A stretch of 64,000 nt of DNA from contig JAKSLE010000008.1 in NCBI GenBank assembly GCA_024401365.1, forward strand, positions 1-64,000, given 5' to 3'. Positions 35,619 through 44,516 of this stretch are shown here, one piece after another. A program made the translations under genes and the position numbers. The notes under the pieces were generated by a model. The model was given only the letters and a program-made list of their open reading frames with translations. It did no database searches and was not told the origin of the DNA. Each line of letters starts with the position of its first letter. The first letter of the stretch is position 1. The stretch comes from Bacteroidales bacterium. Lineage in GTDB: Bacteria > Bacteroidota > Bacteroidia > Bacteroidales > Marinilabiliaceae.

Positions 35619-36514
35619 ATGAATAATTTCAACAAGTGCGCTGTCCGATTATTTGCGCTGTCGGTCATCGCTATCTTCTCTGGCATCATGTCTGATTTTG
35701 CCAACGCGCAGTCTATTCCTACCGCAGATTATGTGGTTGACCCCAACGAACATCTCTCTACTTCCATCTCCGTAGAAAAGGGTCTACTACCGTAGTACTC
35801 TTCACCGGCGTCAGAAGATACGGTGAATTGCCATTCGTTGCATACGACCGCAATCCCCCATACGACGTCATGACAGATGTTACATGCTCTTACATCGAAA
35901 CTGAAGATGGTATATATGTAACTGTCAATGTCGATGACGATGCTAAATACAGCCGTAGCCAAATCGATTTCAGCACCTCAAAATTTCAAGGTTCAGGAAA
36001 TTATGGGCTTACTGTATACGTAAACGTCTTGCCTCACGTGGATTACAACGTAAATAATACCACAACCCCTCTCAATGTCGAATTGGAGGCGGGAACTACC
36101 ATAGGCATCAAAATCCCTGAAGCTAACTGGAACAACAACACGCAGTTGCCTATCCCCGCTTACAACGCCAACAAAGATTTGGTTAATTCTATATCTACTT
36201 CTTATTATGTTAATGGTAGTGCCCCTTATACCGACCTCTACATAATGATTGATGCAACTGCATCTACCGCACCTGGCTCGTATCTCATGGATATTCCTTA
36301 TCTAGGCAAATGGAGCTATGAAAAAAACCTAGCCGTCAATATCACAACTACCCCTTCTACATCGACAGCAATAAAGGATATCGAATCGTCAACTCTTCTT
36401 GAGACCTTATACTACGACATAAATGGTCGTAAGATAAATCAACCTAAGGGCTTGACCATCGTCAAAAAGATATATTCCAACGGTACAACTATCTCAGAAA
36501 AGAAGTTGTTCTAA
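35619..36514 (+). CDS. Secreted beta-rich protein encoded in two frames joined by a -1 shift
   Basis: The first frame starts at the ATG at 35619, encodes a signal peptide (residues about 8-31, ending FANAQ) and stops at TAG 35793-35795 after 58 residues. The second frame, one base back, is open from inside the first to the stop at 36514 and begins with KGSTTVVLFTGVRRYGELPF, a natural continuation. Joined at 35777-35783 they give about 298 residues with an N-terminal export signal and a C-terminal tail LYYDINGRKINQPKGLTIVKK resembling Bacteroidetes sorting tails (only part quoted: YYDINGRKINQPKGL). Without the shift neither half is functional. It may be programmed frameshifting, a disrupted gene or an assembly indel. 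Function unknown. Confidence 0.72.
35777..35824 (+). promoter_or_regulatory. Candidate -1 programmed frameshift signal
   Basis: The heptamer A AAG GGT (35777-35783) in the zero frame fits the X XXY YYZ rule. Five bases later a stem forms from ACCGTA (35789-35794) plus TCTTC (35799-35803) with GAAGA (35814-35818) plus TACGGT (35819-35824), 11 base pairs with one 4-base bulge and a 10-base loop. The zero-frame stop TAG lies inside the stem. Confidence 0.5.
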
Positions 36515-36535
36515 TTTTTTCCTAACTATTTTTCC

Positions 36536-36570
36536 TAAGGGTGGGCCTCTTCGGCTCACCCTTATTTTTT
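36536..36570 (+). terminator. Terminator after the frameshifted gene
   Basis: A 12-bp stem with one G-T pair (TAAGGGTGGGCC with GGCTCACCCTTA) around a TCTTC loop and followed by six T residues, about 22 bases after the stop codon. An intact promoter and terminator suggest the gene is still a working transcription unit. Confidence 0.85.
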
Positions 36571-36682
36571 CAACAGACATAATTAATATACACATTTACA
36601 CAACTTATATAGTTTTTAGCAAATCCATGTAACCATTTTCCTCCAAATCACATATTAAGCACTAGTAAAACATTAAGAATAT

Positions 36683-37552
36683 ATGAAACTCACAGGTAGA
36701 CGCCAAAGTAGCAATGTAGATGACCGTCGCCGTTCAGGTGGCAGTGGCTCAGGAAAAAAATTGGGGATCGGTGGCCTCATTATCGTAGGCCTTATCACTT
36801 GGCTTATGGGTGGCAATCCACTCTCTGTCCTCACCGATTACGGATCACAAGGGATAACTATACAGGGCTCAGATGGCGGAAGCTATACCCCTACCGCCGA
36901 GGAGGAGGAGCTCGCTGTATTCGCTAGCCAGATTCTCGCAGGCACAGAGGATGTATGGTCAGCTATATTCAAACAGTCCGGCCGTACCTACAAAGCACCT
37001 AAACTGGTCCTCTTTACCAACCGCGTACAGAGTGGCTGCGGTGGAGCATCTGCTTCTACAGGTCCTTTCTATTGCTCGGCCGACCAGACAGTATATATCG
37101 ACCTCTCGTTTTTTACTACAATGAAACGACAGATTGGCGCTGATGGCGATTTCGCCTACGCCTACGTCATAGCTCATGAGGTAGGCCACCACGTACAGTA
37201 CCTCCTTGGAACGCTCAACCAGGTATACTCTCAGATGGAACGCGTAAGCGAGACTGAGTCAAACCGCCTTAGCGTACGCCTCGAGCTTCAGGCCGATTTC
37301 TACGCAGGCATCTGGGCCCACTACGATAATAAGATGTTCGGCTCCCTTGAAAATGGCGATATCGAGGAGGGACTGACAGTTGCAGCTAAAATCGGCGACG
37401 ACTACCTACAGAAAAAAGCCTACGGAACAACACAGCCTGAGTCATTCAACCATGGCACTTCTGCTCAGCGCTCTGGCTGGCTCAAGAAGGGCATCACAAC
37501 AGGCGACTTATCAAAGGGCGACACATTCTCAGTTCCATATAGCTCGTTGTAG
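36683..37552 (+). CDS. YpfJ-type neutral zinc metallopeptidase
   Basis: 289 residues. A basic N-terminus with RRQSSNVDDRRRSGG is followed by one membrane helix (about 31-44), then a luminal domain of the Zn_peptidase family (PF04228). The zinc motif is VIAHEVGHHVQ (HExxH, about residues 165-169), preceded by SGCGGASASTGPFYCSADQTVY, of which CGGAS...GPFYC is the family signature. The substrate is unknown. The gene ends at a bidirectional terminator shared with the phospho-sugar mutase. Confidence 0.93.
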   Translation: MKLTGRRQSSNVDDRRRSGGSGSGKKLGIGGLIIVGLITWLMGGNPLSVLTDYGSQGITIQGSDGGSYTPTAEEEELAVFASQILAGTEDVWSAIFKQSGRTYKAPKLVLFTNRVQSGCGGASASTGPFYCSADQTVYIDLSFFTTMKRQIGADGDFAYAYVIAHEVGHHVQYLLGTLNQVYSQMERVSETESNRLSVRLELQADFYAGIWAHYDNKMFGSLENGDIEEGLTVAAKIGDDYLQKKAYGTTQPESFNHGTSAQRSGWLKKGITTGDLSKGDTFSVPYSSL

Positions 37553-37713
37553 AAATAAGGAAACATAACAACACTATCATATATTGTCCAATATCATGAG
37601 ACGTATTTACACTTACTACTTGGTCCTTATGGACAGATTATTTGTTCGATAACTACAACAAAACGTGATCACATAGCAATATTATCACGGACAATACCAA
37701 TCTAATCGAACAT

Positions 37714-37751
37714 AAAAATCCCCTGCAAGCATACACCTGCAGGGGATTTTT
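37714..37751. terminator. Bidirectional terminator between convergent genes
   Basis: A 14-bp stem (37714-37727 with 37738-37751) starts with AAAAA and ends with TTTTT, so it serves both the plus-strand metallopeptidase and the minus-strand mutase. Bases 37553-37713 before it show no gene. Confidence 0.85.
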
Positions 37752-37771
37752 CTATTATTCAAGTTCTGGAA

Positions 37772-39511
37772 TTATGCTATTCCCAAATCCTTAGCAATAT
37801 TGTCCACCTTCTTGTCAGCAGCAGCTACTGCATTCAAATAGTCAGATGCCTTCGACATCTTGCCTGTAGCCTCAACGTAGAACTTAATCTTTGGCTCTGT
37901 GCCCGAAGGACGAACGCTGACCTTAGTACCATCCTCACAGTAGAATTGAAGCACATTGCTTGTCTCTGGCATATCAAGCTTCTCTACCTTGCCAGCTGCA
38001 TCCTTAGCCTCAAGGGACTTAAAGTCCTTAATCTTAACAATTTTAGAACCGTCAAGGGACTTAGGTGCATTCTTACGGTAGTTCTCCATCATAGCCTTAA
38101 TCTCGTCAGCACCAGACTTACCAGGCTTAACGACGTTGATAGTCTTATTGTAAGAGAAACCATACTCCAAGTAGATATCCATCAATACCTCATAGAGTGT
38201 CTTGCCCTGATCCTTAGCCCATGCACAGATCTCTGCCAAAAGCGAACATGCAGAAACAGCATCCTTATCACGAACGAAATCCTGAGCAAGGAAGCCATAC
38301 GACTCCTCACCACCACCGATATACTTCTGCTTACCCTCGCTGATACGAATCTCATTAGCAATCCACTTGAAGCCAGTGTAGCAGTCGCGCATCTCAATTT
38401 TATTCTTAGCAGCGATAGCTGTTACAAGTTCAGTTGTCACAATAGTCTTAACGATGAAGTCATTTGGCTGCATCTTACCCTGAGCAATCCTGTTCTTAAT
38501 AATATAGTATAGGAAGAGCAAACATGTCTGGTTACCATTTATAAGCACCCACTCACCCTTGTCATCCTTACAAGCCATACCTACACGGTCTGCATCAGGG
38601 TCAGATGCCATAACGATATCAGCATTTGTCTCCTTTGCTAACTTAATAGCCAATGTCAATGCCTCTGCATTCTCAGGGTTTGGAGATACTACTGTAGGGA
38701 AATCACCACTCTTGACCATCTGCTCCTTTACACAGTTGACATTAGTGAAGCCCCACTGCTTGAGCGAACGAGGTATCATTGTCATACCTGTACCGTGGAT
38801 AGGTGTGTAGACAATGTTGAGGTCCTTCTGACGAGCTATAACAGCTGGGTCAATAGAGATAGTCTGAATCTGGTCGAGATATACCTTGTCTACCTCTTCA
38901 CCGATTATAGTGATGAGCGACTTGTTGCCGTTGAACTTAATGTCAGCGTGCTTAACCTTATTTACCTCGTTGATAATACCCTTGTCGTGTGGAGCCAATA
39001 CCTGAGCACCATCCTCCCAATATGCCTTGTAGCCATTGTACTCTTTAGGGTTGTGCGAAGCTGTAATATTCACACCTGCCTGACAGCTCAAATGTCTGAT
39101 AGCAAAAGAAACCTCTGGCGTAGGACGCATATCCTCAAACAGATATACCTTAATGCCGTTTGCCGAGAAGATATCTGCTACAGTCTCAGCGAAAAGACGT
39201 GAATTATTACGACAGTCATGACCAACTACTACAGAAATCTCCTTCCTATCCTTGAAGTTCATCTTCAAGTAGTTTGCCAAGCCCTGTGTAGCAGCACCTA
39301 CTGTATATATGTTCATGCGGTTTGTACCAGCGCCCATGATGCCACGCAAACCACCTGTACCAAATTCCAATGTCTGATAGAACGCATCAATCAACGCATT
39401 CTGATCTTTGTTCTCCATGAGAGCCTTGACCTCAGCCTTGGTCTTCTCATCATAAACAGGGCCATCAATCCACTGCTGTGCAGTAGCTTTTACCTGATCT
39501 ATTAGTTCCAT
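37772..39511 (-). CDS. Phospho-sugar mutase (PGM/PMM family)
   Basis: 579 residues, four-domain alpha-D-phosphohexomutase. The phosphoserine loop is NITASHNPKEYNGYK, the metal loop is ASDPDADRVGM, the sugar loop is GGGEESYGF and the C-terminal phosphate loop is VRPSGTEPKIKFY. The length and N-terminal extension match the PGM2-like group (phosphoglucomutase/phosphopentomutase) found across Bacteroidetes. It interconverts hexose 1- and 6-phosphates. It follows the ROK kinase by 24 bases, so a glucose to glucose-6-P to glucose-1-P pair is likely. Confidence 0.93.
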   Translation of the reverse strand: MELIDQVKATAQQWIDGPVYDEKTKAEVKALMENKDQNALIDAFYQTLEFGTGGLRGIMGAGTNRMNIYTVGAATQGLANYLKMNFKDRKEISVVVGHDCRNNSRLFAETVADIFSANGIKVYLFEDMRPTPEVSFAIRHLSCQAGVNITASHNPKEYNGYKAYWEDGAQVLAPHDKGIINEVNKVKHADIKFNGNKSLITIIGEEVDKVYLDQIQTISIDPAVIARQKDLNIVYTPIHGTGMTMIPRSLKQWGFTNVNCVKEQMVKSGDFPTVVSPNPENAEALTLAIKLAKETNADIVMASDPDADRVGMACKDDKGEWVLINGNQTCLLFLYYIIKNRIAQGKMQPNDFIVKTIVTTELVTAIAAKNKIEMRDCYTGFKWIANEIRISEGKQKYIGGGEESYGFLAQDFVRDKDAVSACSLLAEICAWAKDQGKTLYEVLMDIYLEYGFSYNKTINVVKPGKSGADEIKAMMENYRKNAPKSLDGSKIVKIKDFKSLEAKDAAGKVEKLDMPETSNVLQFYCEDGTKVSVRPSGTEPKIKFYVEATGKMSKASDYLNAVAAADKKVDNIAKDLGIA

Positions 39512-39535
39512 ACCTTGTACGTTATCTATGTTAAC

Positions 39536-40534
39536 TTATTGTTTTTCAACTTCCTTCCAAACAAGAGCCGAAGCACCCACAATAGCAGCATCACCTGCCT
39601 TCAACTGCGAAATGAGTATCTTAGCCTTTGGTGTGCCATCACTGTTCTTGAATGTTGGCAACAGATACTTCGACAATGCCTCCTTCAATGGCTCCATCAA
39701 CAAATCTCCAGCCGCAGTAGGACCTCCAAAGAGGAACACCGCCTCTGGCGCAGTGTGATGGATCGAATCAGCAATACCGCGTGCCAAATAATCTCCAGTC
39801 ATCTTGAATGTCTCGAGAGCAATCTTATCACCCTTCGAAGCAGCTATTGATACGTCTTTTGCCTCAAGTTCGTTATATGATTTGTCTGCTAAAAGCGAAT
39901 CTGTAGCATTGTAATATGCCAAAAGCTCAAATGCTGTCCTCTTGATACCACCTGCCGAGCAGTAAGCCTCAAGGTGGCCCTTAACACCACAACCACACAT
40001 TCTGCCACCAGGAACAAGCATCGTATGACCACACTCACCTGCAAATCCATCATGACCATACAGCAAGTCGCCATTGCAGATAATACCCGAACCTACACCT
40101 GTACCAAGTGTGTACATCACAAAGTCCTTCATGCCACGACCGCCACCATAAATCATCTCACCAAGCGCAGCAGCATTGGCATCATTGGTCAATGATACAT
40201 ACTTCATCTCTGGCATAGCCTCTTTCAACTTTGCAACCAATGGCACAACACCCTTGAATGCCAAGTTTGGCGCATGCTCAATAGTACCCTTGTGATAGTT
40301 GGCATTTGGAGCACCAATACCAATACCCAAAACTTCCGCATTTGGCTCCAAAGCCTTCAATGCCGATACAAGTTCTGTTATAGCAGCTTTGATCGACGCA
40401 ATATATGAATCAACATTGCCATCCTTTGGGGTAGGAATGCTTGTCTTGTTTATAACAGTTCCATCTTGTGCAACAGTACCTATGGCAGTATTAGTACCAC
40501 CGATGTCAATACCTAAAGAAATCTTCTTACTCAT
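39536..40534 (-). CDS. ROK-family sugar kinase (glucokinase-like)
   Basis: 332 residues. The ATP-binding DIGGTN motif is at about residues 10-15 (LGIDIGGTNTAIG), the catalytic aspartate lies in LTNDANAAALGE, and a zinc-binding segment MCGCGVKGHLEAYCSAGG replaces the usual third cysteine (GCxE) by histidine. No HTH is present, so this is a kinase rather than a repressor. It probably phosphorylates glucose; N-acetyl sugars cannot be ruled out. It has its own promoter and is co-oriented with the mutase. Confidence 0.9.
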   Translation of the reverse strand: MSKKISLGIDIGGTNTAIGTVAQDGTVINKTSIPTPKDGNVDSYIASIKAAITELVSALKALEPNAEVLGIGIGAPNANYHKGTIEHAPNLAFKGVVPLVAKLKEAMPEMKYVSLTNDANAAALGEMIYGGGRGMKDFVMYTLGTGVGSGIICNGDLLYGHDGFAGECGHTMLVPGGRMCGCGVKGHLEAYCSAGGIKRTAFELLAYYNATDSLLADKSYNELEAKDVSIAASKGDKIALETFKMTGDYLARGIADSIHHTAPEAVFLFGGPTAAGDLLMEPLKEALSKYLLPTFKNSDGTPKAKILISQLKAGDAAIVGASALVWKEVEKQ

Positions 40535-40590
40535 CGCGTTATTTTCATTTATTTGGGAGATTACATAGTAGTCTCCATATGTTTATTGCA

Positions 40591-40620
40591 CAAATATACA
40601 TTAAAAAATGTTATACACAA
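40591..40620 (-). promoter_or_regulatory. Promoter of the ROK kinase - mutase unit
   Basis: Minus-strand TTG at 40620-40618, 19 bases, TATATTTG at 40598-40591: an ideal -33/-7 pair. The leader to the ATG at 40534 is about 50 bases. Confidence 0.78.
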
Positions 40621-40712
40621 CATCTTAGCCCCATTTACTTCTCACAAAAAGGAGCGTCATGGCAAAATGTAATTTTTCCAACTTCCCATACGCAAATCAC
40701 GTATTTTTAATA

Positions 40713-40720
40713 TATATTTG
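40713..40720 (+). promoter_or_regulatory. -7 box of the nucleoside phosphorylase operon
   Basis: TATATTTG followed by C, 30 bases before the ATG at 40751. No TTG is seen at the expected upstream distance, so the -33 element is weak. It diverges from the ROK promoter, 93 bases away. Confidence 0.55.
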
Positions 40721-40750
40721 CACTTTTAACGACCATTTACGTCCACCTTT

Positions 40751-41629
40751 ATGACACATGATATTATTCCAGACAGCGAATTGATTATCAATTCCGACGG
40801 CAGCGTATTCCATCTGCATATCCTACCAGGTAAATTGGCTAACAATATTATCCTCGTTGGAGACCCTGGTCGTGTCGATATGGTCAGCTCAATGTTCGAC
40901 GAGGTTACATACACTGCCGAAAACCGAGAGTTCCGCTCCGCTACAGGTAAATACAAGGGCAAAGAGATTACCTGCGTATCTACAGGTATCGGCACAGATA
41001 ATATCGACATCGTGCTCACAGAGCTTGATGCCCTCGTAAATGTCGACTTCAACACCCGCAAGGTCAAAGAGAAGAAGACAAGCCTCAATATCGTTCGCAT
41101 CGGTACTTCTGGCTCCCTCCAGAAGGATCTCGACGTAGATTCATGGTTGCTCTCTCAGACTGCTATCGGCTTCGACCCGGTCCTAAATTTCTATGCCGAC
41201 CGCGACAAGGCTGTCGACAAAGGTATGGAGGAGGCTTTCTATAAGTTTATGAACTGGAACCCTCAGATGGGCGCACCTTATATCATCAATGCCGACGAGG
41301 ATGTACTCAACCGTTTCAAGAGCAATCCTAATGTTCACCTAGGTACCACTATATCCGCTCCTGGATTCTACGGTCCTCAGGGTCGCGTAGTACGTCTTCC
41401 GCTCGCAGTGCCTGATATCAACGACCGTCTTCCTCTGTTCGAGTATCAGGGCAAGAAGATTACCAACTACGAGATGGAGTGCTCGGCAATCTACGCTTTG
41501 TCTAAACTCTTGGGCCATAAGGCTGCTACTATATGTATCATAATAGCCAACCGCCAGGCTGGAACAGCATCTAAGAACTACAAGCCAGGCATGACTCAGC
41601 TCGTTAAACATGTTCTAGAGAATTTCTAA
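40751..41629 (+). CDS. Nucleoside phosphorylase (PNP/UDP family)
   Basis: 292 residues. The phosphate and ribose sites of uridine-phosphorylase-like enzymes are visible: ILVGDPGRVDMVSSMF-like segment (LVGDPGRVDMV), FRSATGKYKG, TGIGTDNIDIVL and the late NYEMECSAIYAL with the ribose-binding glutamate. It cleaves a nucleoside with phosphate in salvage; uridine is the likelier substrate but is not proven. First gene of a five-gene run with seven bases to the LuxR gene. Confidence 0.9.
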   Translation: MTHDIIPDSELIINSDGSVFHLHILPGKLANNIILVGDPGRVDMVSSMFDEVTYTAENREFRSATGKYKGKEITCVSTGIGTDNIDIVLTELDALVNVDFNTRKVKEKKTSLNIVRIGTSGSLQKDLDVDSWLLSQTAIGFDPVLNFYADRDKAVDKGMEEAFYKFMNWNPQMGAPYIINADEDVLNRFKSNPNVHLGTTISAPGFYGPQGRVVRLPLAVPDINDRLPLFEYQGKKITNYEMECSAIYALSKLLGHKAATICIIIANRQAGTASKNYKPGMTQLVKHVLENF

Positions 41630-41636
41630 TCCCAGT

Positions 41637-42281
41637 ATGTTAGTAGGTGTAATAGATAGTCATAAAGTCGTTGCTCAGAGCCTTGCCTTGGCCGTGTCAA
41701 CTCTCGACAGTATCGATGCTGTAGTCGTTGAACGCGATCCAGTAGTGCTCGTAGATGCTATCCGTTCTCAGGGAATAAACGTCCTTTTAGTCAATATACA
41801 TAGCGCCGATTCGGCCGACCTCGACCTGGTCAAGACCGCCTTGGACCGCTTCGAACGCCTTCGTGCAGTGGTAATCAGCAACCACGTGTCACAGCGTGCA
41901 GTAGTCCGCGCTATCCGTTGCGGCGTCAAGGGCTTCCTTAGCTCCGGAGCCGATTTTCAGGAACTCCAACGCGCCCTCCTTACCGTTCGCGGTGGATACG
42001 AGTACTGGAGCCCCGATATCGCCAATATGCTTATAGCAGGATATGTGAGCGACGCTATGCCTGCCCCCGAAGCACCTACCGTAGATATGCTTTCGCCTCG
42101 TCAGATCGAAATCCTTCGCCTGTGGGGTCAAAACAAGACAAACAAGGAGATCGCCGATCAGTTGTACCTGAGCATACGTACTGTCGAGACTCACAAAAAC
42201 CATATAATGCAACGTCTTAACCTTAAGACTACTGTTGACATGATTAAATTCGGTATCCGTAACAACATTATCGAACTATGA
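41637..42281 (+). CDS. LuxR-type regulator with a degenerate receiver domain
   Basis: 214 residues. Residues 1-120 have the receiver fold (MLVGVIDSHKVVAQSL), but the phospho-acceptor position is N53 in LLVNIHSADS, and the conserved lysine after strand five is replaced (GFLSSGAD). It should therefore not be phosphorylated in the normal way. The C-terminus (about 147-214) is an intact LuxR HTH: LSPRQIEILRLWGQNKTNKEIADQL and VETHKNHIMQRL. It overlaps the SUI1 gene by four bases and may regulate its own operon. Confidence 0.9.
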   Translation: MLVGVIDSHKVVAQSLALAVSTLDSIDAVVVERDPVVLVDAIRSQGINVLLVNIHSADSADLDLVKTALDRFERLRAVVISNHVSQRAVVRAIRCGVKGFLSSGADFQELQRALLTVRGGYEYWSPDIANMLIAGYVSDAMPAPEAPTVDMLSPRQIEILRLWGQNKTNKEIADQLYLSIRTVETHKNHIMQRLNLKTTVDMIKFGIRNNIIEL

Positions 42282-42613
42282 GTAAGAAAAATGCCGTCGG
42301 CGTAGTATATTCTACTAATCCCGACTTCCAATATCAATTCGAGGAGGAGGAGGAACAGCAGACTCTCGAACCTGCCCAACAGAAACTTATCGTGGCGCTG
42401 GATAAACGCCAACGTGCCGGTAAAAGTGTTACTCTCGTAAGCGGATTCGTGGGGACAGAGGCCGACCTCCAGTCTCTAGGCAAATGGCTTAAACAGCAAT
42501 GCGGCGTAGGTGGCTCAGCCAAGGATGGCGAGATACTGGTTCAGGGTGACGTACGCGACAAGGTCGTCACTCTCCTCACCAACAAAGGATACAAGGCTAA
42601 ACGAGGCAACTAA
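42278..42613 (+). CDS. yciH: SUI1/eIF1-like translation factor (YciH family)
   Basis: 111 residues. An acidic N-terminus (YQFEEEEEQQ) precedes a SUI1 domain: DKRQRAGKSVTLVSGF, LGKWLKQQCGVGGSAKDGEI, QGDVRDKVVTLL. YciH can influence start-codon choice in vitro; its role in bacteria is unclear. It is coupled on both sides (four-base overlap with luxR, one-base overlap with the glycosyltransferase), an unusual operon setting. Confidence 0.93.
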   Translation: MSKKNAVGVVYSTNPDFQYQFEEEEEQQTLEPAQQKLIVALDKRQRAGKSVTLVSGFVGTEADLQSLGKWLKQQCGVGGSAKDGEILVQGDVRDKVVTLLTNKGYKAKRGN

Positions 42614-43596
42614 TGATATCCGTTGTCGTCCCTGTATATAACGTAGCACCATACATTACCCGCTGCCTCCGTTCTGTGGCAGCGCAGGCATACGTGTCTG
42701 AATGTATCATAGTGAACGATTGCAGCACGGACAACAGCATGAGCCTCATATTGGATTTCATCAGCAAATACGAGGGAACAATACGTTTCCATATCATCGA
42801 CCATAATATCAACAGAGGCCTCTCAGCCGCTCGTAACACTGGAACCAGAGCCGTATCCCCAAGTAGCAACTGGGTATATTACCTCGATTCCGACGACGAG
42901 CTGACCAGGGATAGCATCAAGACTCTCCACGAAATGACTGTCCGCTACCCCGAAGCAGAGATGATATGCGGCAACACCCTTATGCTTCCTGATATCAAGG
43001 CCGACAAATGGCGCGACATCGTACACAAAAAGAACCTCCCACGCCTTATCGAAAGCAACCGCATAGCTCAGGATTTCTTTTTCAACGTGGATTATCTGCG
43101 CGACTGGATACCCGTGAATGCCTGGAACAAGTTGATGCGTGTCGACTTTTTGCGCGAGCATAATATAACATTCTGCGAGGGACTAATACACGAGGACGAG
43201 CTCTGGATGTTCAATGTACTTCAACATATCAACAAAATAGCCTTCACCAAAGACCGTACGTACGTCCACTACCGAACAGAGGGCAGCATAACTCAAAGTG
43301 GACAGGACATGCGCTCTTGTACCCATCGTCTGGCTATTGCCAACTGGGAATTGGCGCACCTCACCCCCGAATATCAGAAGATACAGAAGGACCGCATATT
43401 CTTTATGTTGGCAGATATGTACGAACGTGCGTTGAAAGTCGACGACTCTTTCTATCTCAAGATACAGAAAGATATTACCCGCATCGCCAAAGACAACAAA
43501 ACGCAACTCCCAAAGGTATTCTTTTGGTGGTTCCGCTTGCCGCTGTCCTTGGCCCGCAAAGTAGGCATCTTAGCGCGCAAAGTTATTATCAGCTAA
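42613..43596 (+). CDS. GT-A family 2 glycosyltransferase
   Basis: 327 residues. The nucleotide-sugar domain shows ISVVVPVYNVAPYITRCLRS, VNDCSTDNS, RGLSAARNTG and the DxD-like YLDSDDEL (about residues 92-99); the acceptor side has an ED motif in IHEDELWMF. It adds a sugar to a growing surface glycan at the cytoplasmic membrane. The C-terminus is basic with an amphipathic helix (FWWFRLPLSLARKVGIL), probably membrane-associated. Coupled by TAATG to the flanking genes. Confidence 0.92.
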   Translation: MISVVVPVYNVAPYITRCLRSVAAQAYVSECIIVNDCSTDNSMSLILDFISKYEGTIRFHIIDHNINRGLSAARNTGTRAVSPSSNWVYYLDSDDELTRDSIKTLHEMTVRYPEAEMICGNTLMLPDIKADKWRDIVHKKNLPRLIESNRIAQDFFFNVDYLRDWIPVNAWNKLMRVDFLREHNITFCEGLIHEDELWMFNVLQHINKIAFTKDRTYVHYRTEGSITQSGQDMRSCTHRLAIANWELAHLTPEYQKIQKDRIFFMLADMYERALKVDDSFYLKIQKDITRIAKDNKTQLPKVFFWWFRLPLSLARKVGILARKVIIS

Positions 43597-44504
43597 TGGA
43601 GAATCTCATACACCAAGCACTATCCGAGGTCGTAACGCAGGATTATGTCTTGCTCGATTGTCCTTATCATGCCAATTTGGGTGACCACCTTATATGGGAG
43701 GGAACCTTGTGCGCATTGAAACGCCTGCCCTTCAAGTGTCTCTATACCTCTTCTGTCGAATATTATCAGGAGAGCCGTATTCACGATGGCGACCTCATCC
43801 TCATCTGTGGCGGAGGCAACTTTGGCGATGTATGGCCTAGACACCAGAATCTACGTCGCCATCTACTTCAAAAATACCCCAATAGCCGCTTCGTTCATCT
43901 GCCACAAACAATAAAATTTTGCGAGCAAGCCGTACTCTCCGACTATACAGCCTTATACCAGAAAGAGGGTTATCGCAATGTCTTGATGACTCGCGATAGA
44001 CGAAGCTACGACTTCGCTCTGGAGCATTTCTCTTCTTGCAAGGTAATGCTTGTACCCGACATGGCATTCGCTATGAATATCCCTAAGTCGTACATCAAGC
44101 AGAGCTCGCGACTGAATAGCAAGAACGCCGTCTATATTCGCCGTCGCGACCATGAGTTCACAGACGAGGCCGACAGTATGGTCCCATCCAATGTGTCTGT
44201 ACGTGACTGGCCTACGTACGAGCGCCTTCCGCTTATCCGTCACCTGATATATATCATAGGTGGTCCCATACGCCACCTACTGCCACATAGAGTCTACTGC
44301 TCATATATGGATTGGGCATACAACCGCATCTTACACCCGTTCTATGTGCGGATGGCTATCAAATTCCTGGCAAAATACGATGTCATATACACCACGCGCC
44401 TCCATGCAGGACTGCTTGGCCATTTCCTTGGACGCGACATTCGTATCGTGGACAACAATTACGGCAAACTCCGAGCCGTATGGGATACTTGGGTAAAAGA
44501 GTGA
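43596..44504 (+). CDS. Polysaccharide pyruvyl transferase
   Basis: 302 residues from the ATG at 43596, which overlaps the glycosyltransferase stop by one base. Family motifs are YHANLGDHLIWEGTL near the start, LICGGGNFGDVWP (about 69-81), FVHLPQTIKF, MTRDRRSYDF and YTTRLHAGLLGHFLGRD near the end. Such enzymes transfer pyruvate from PEP to a sugar as a ketal in exo- or surface polysaccharides (EpsO, CsaB relatives). The open frame extends back to 43317 inside the upstream gene, but that part is not conserved. Ends 12 bases from the convergent dnaB stop with no terminator between. Confidence 0.9.
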   Translation: MENLIHQALSEVVTQDYVLLDCPYHANLGDHLIWEGTLCALKRLPFKCLYTSSVEYYQESRIHDGDLILICGGGNFGDVWPRHQNLRRHLLQKYPNSRFVHLPQTIKFCEQAVLSDYTALYQKEGYRNVLMTRDRRSYDFALEHFSSCKVMLVPDMAFAMNIPKSYIKQSSRLNSKNAVYIRRRDHEFTDEADSMVPSNVSVRDWPTYERLPLIRHLIYIIGGPIRHLLPHRVYCSYMDWAYNRILHPFYVRMAIKFLAKYDVIYTTRLHAGLLGHFLGRDIRIVDNNYGKLRAVWDTWVKE

Positions 44505-44516
44505 TTATCCCTCTTC

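Noticed and set aside
43317-43595. 93-codon upstream extension of the pyruvyl transferase frame
   Set aside because: It overlaps the conserved 3' part of the glycosyltransferase gene; the TAATG junction at 43596 is the real start.
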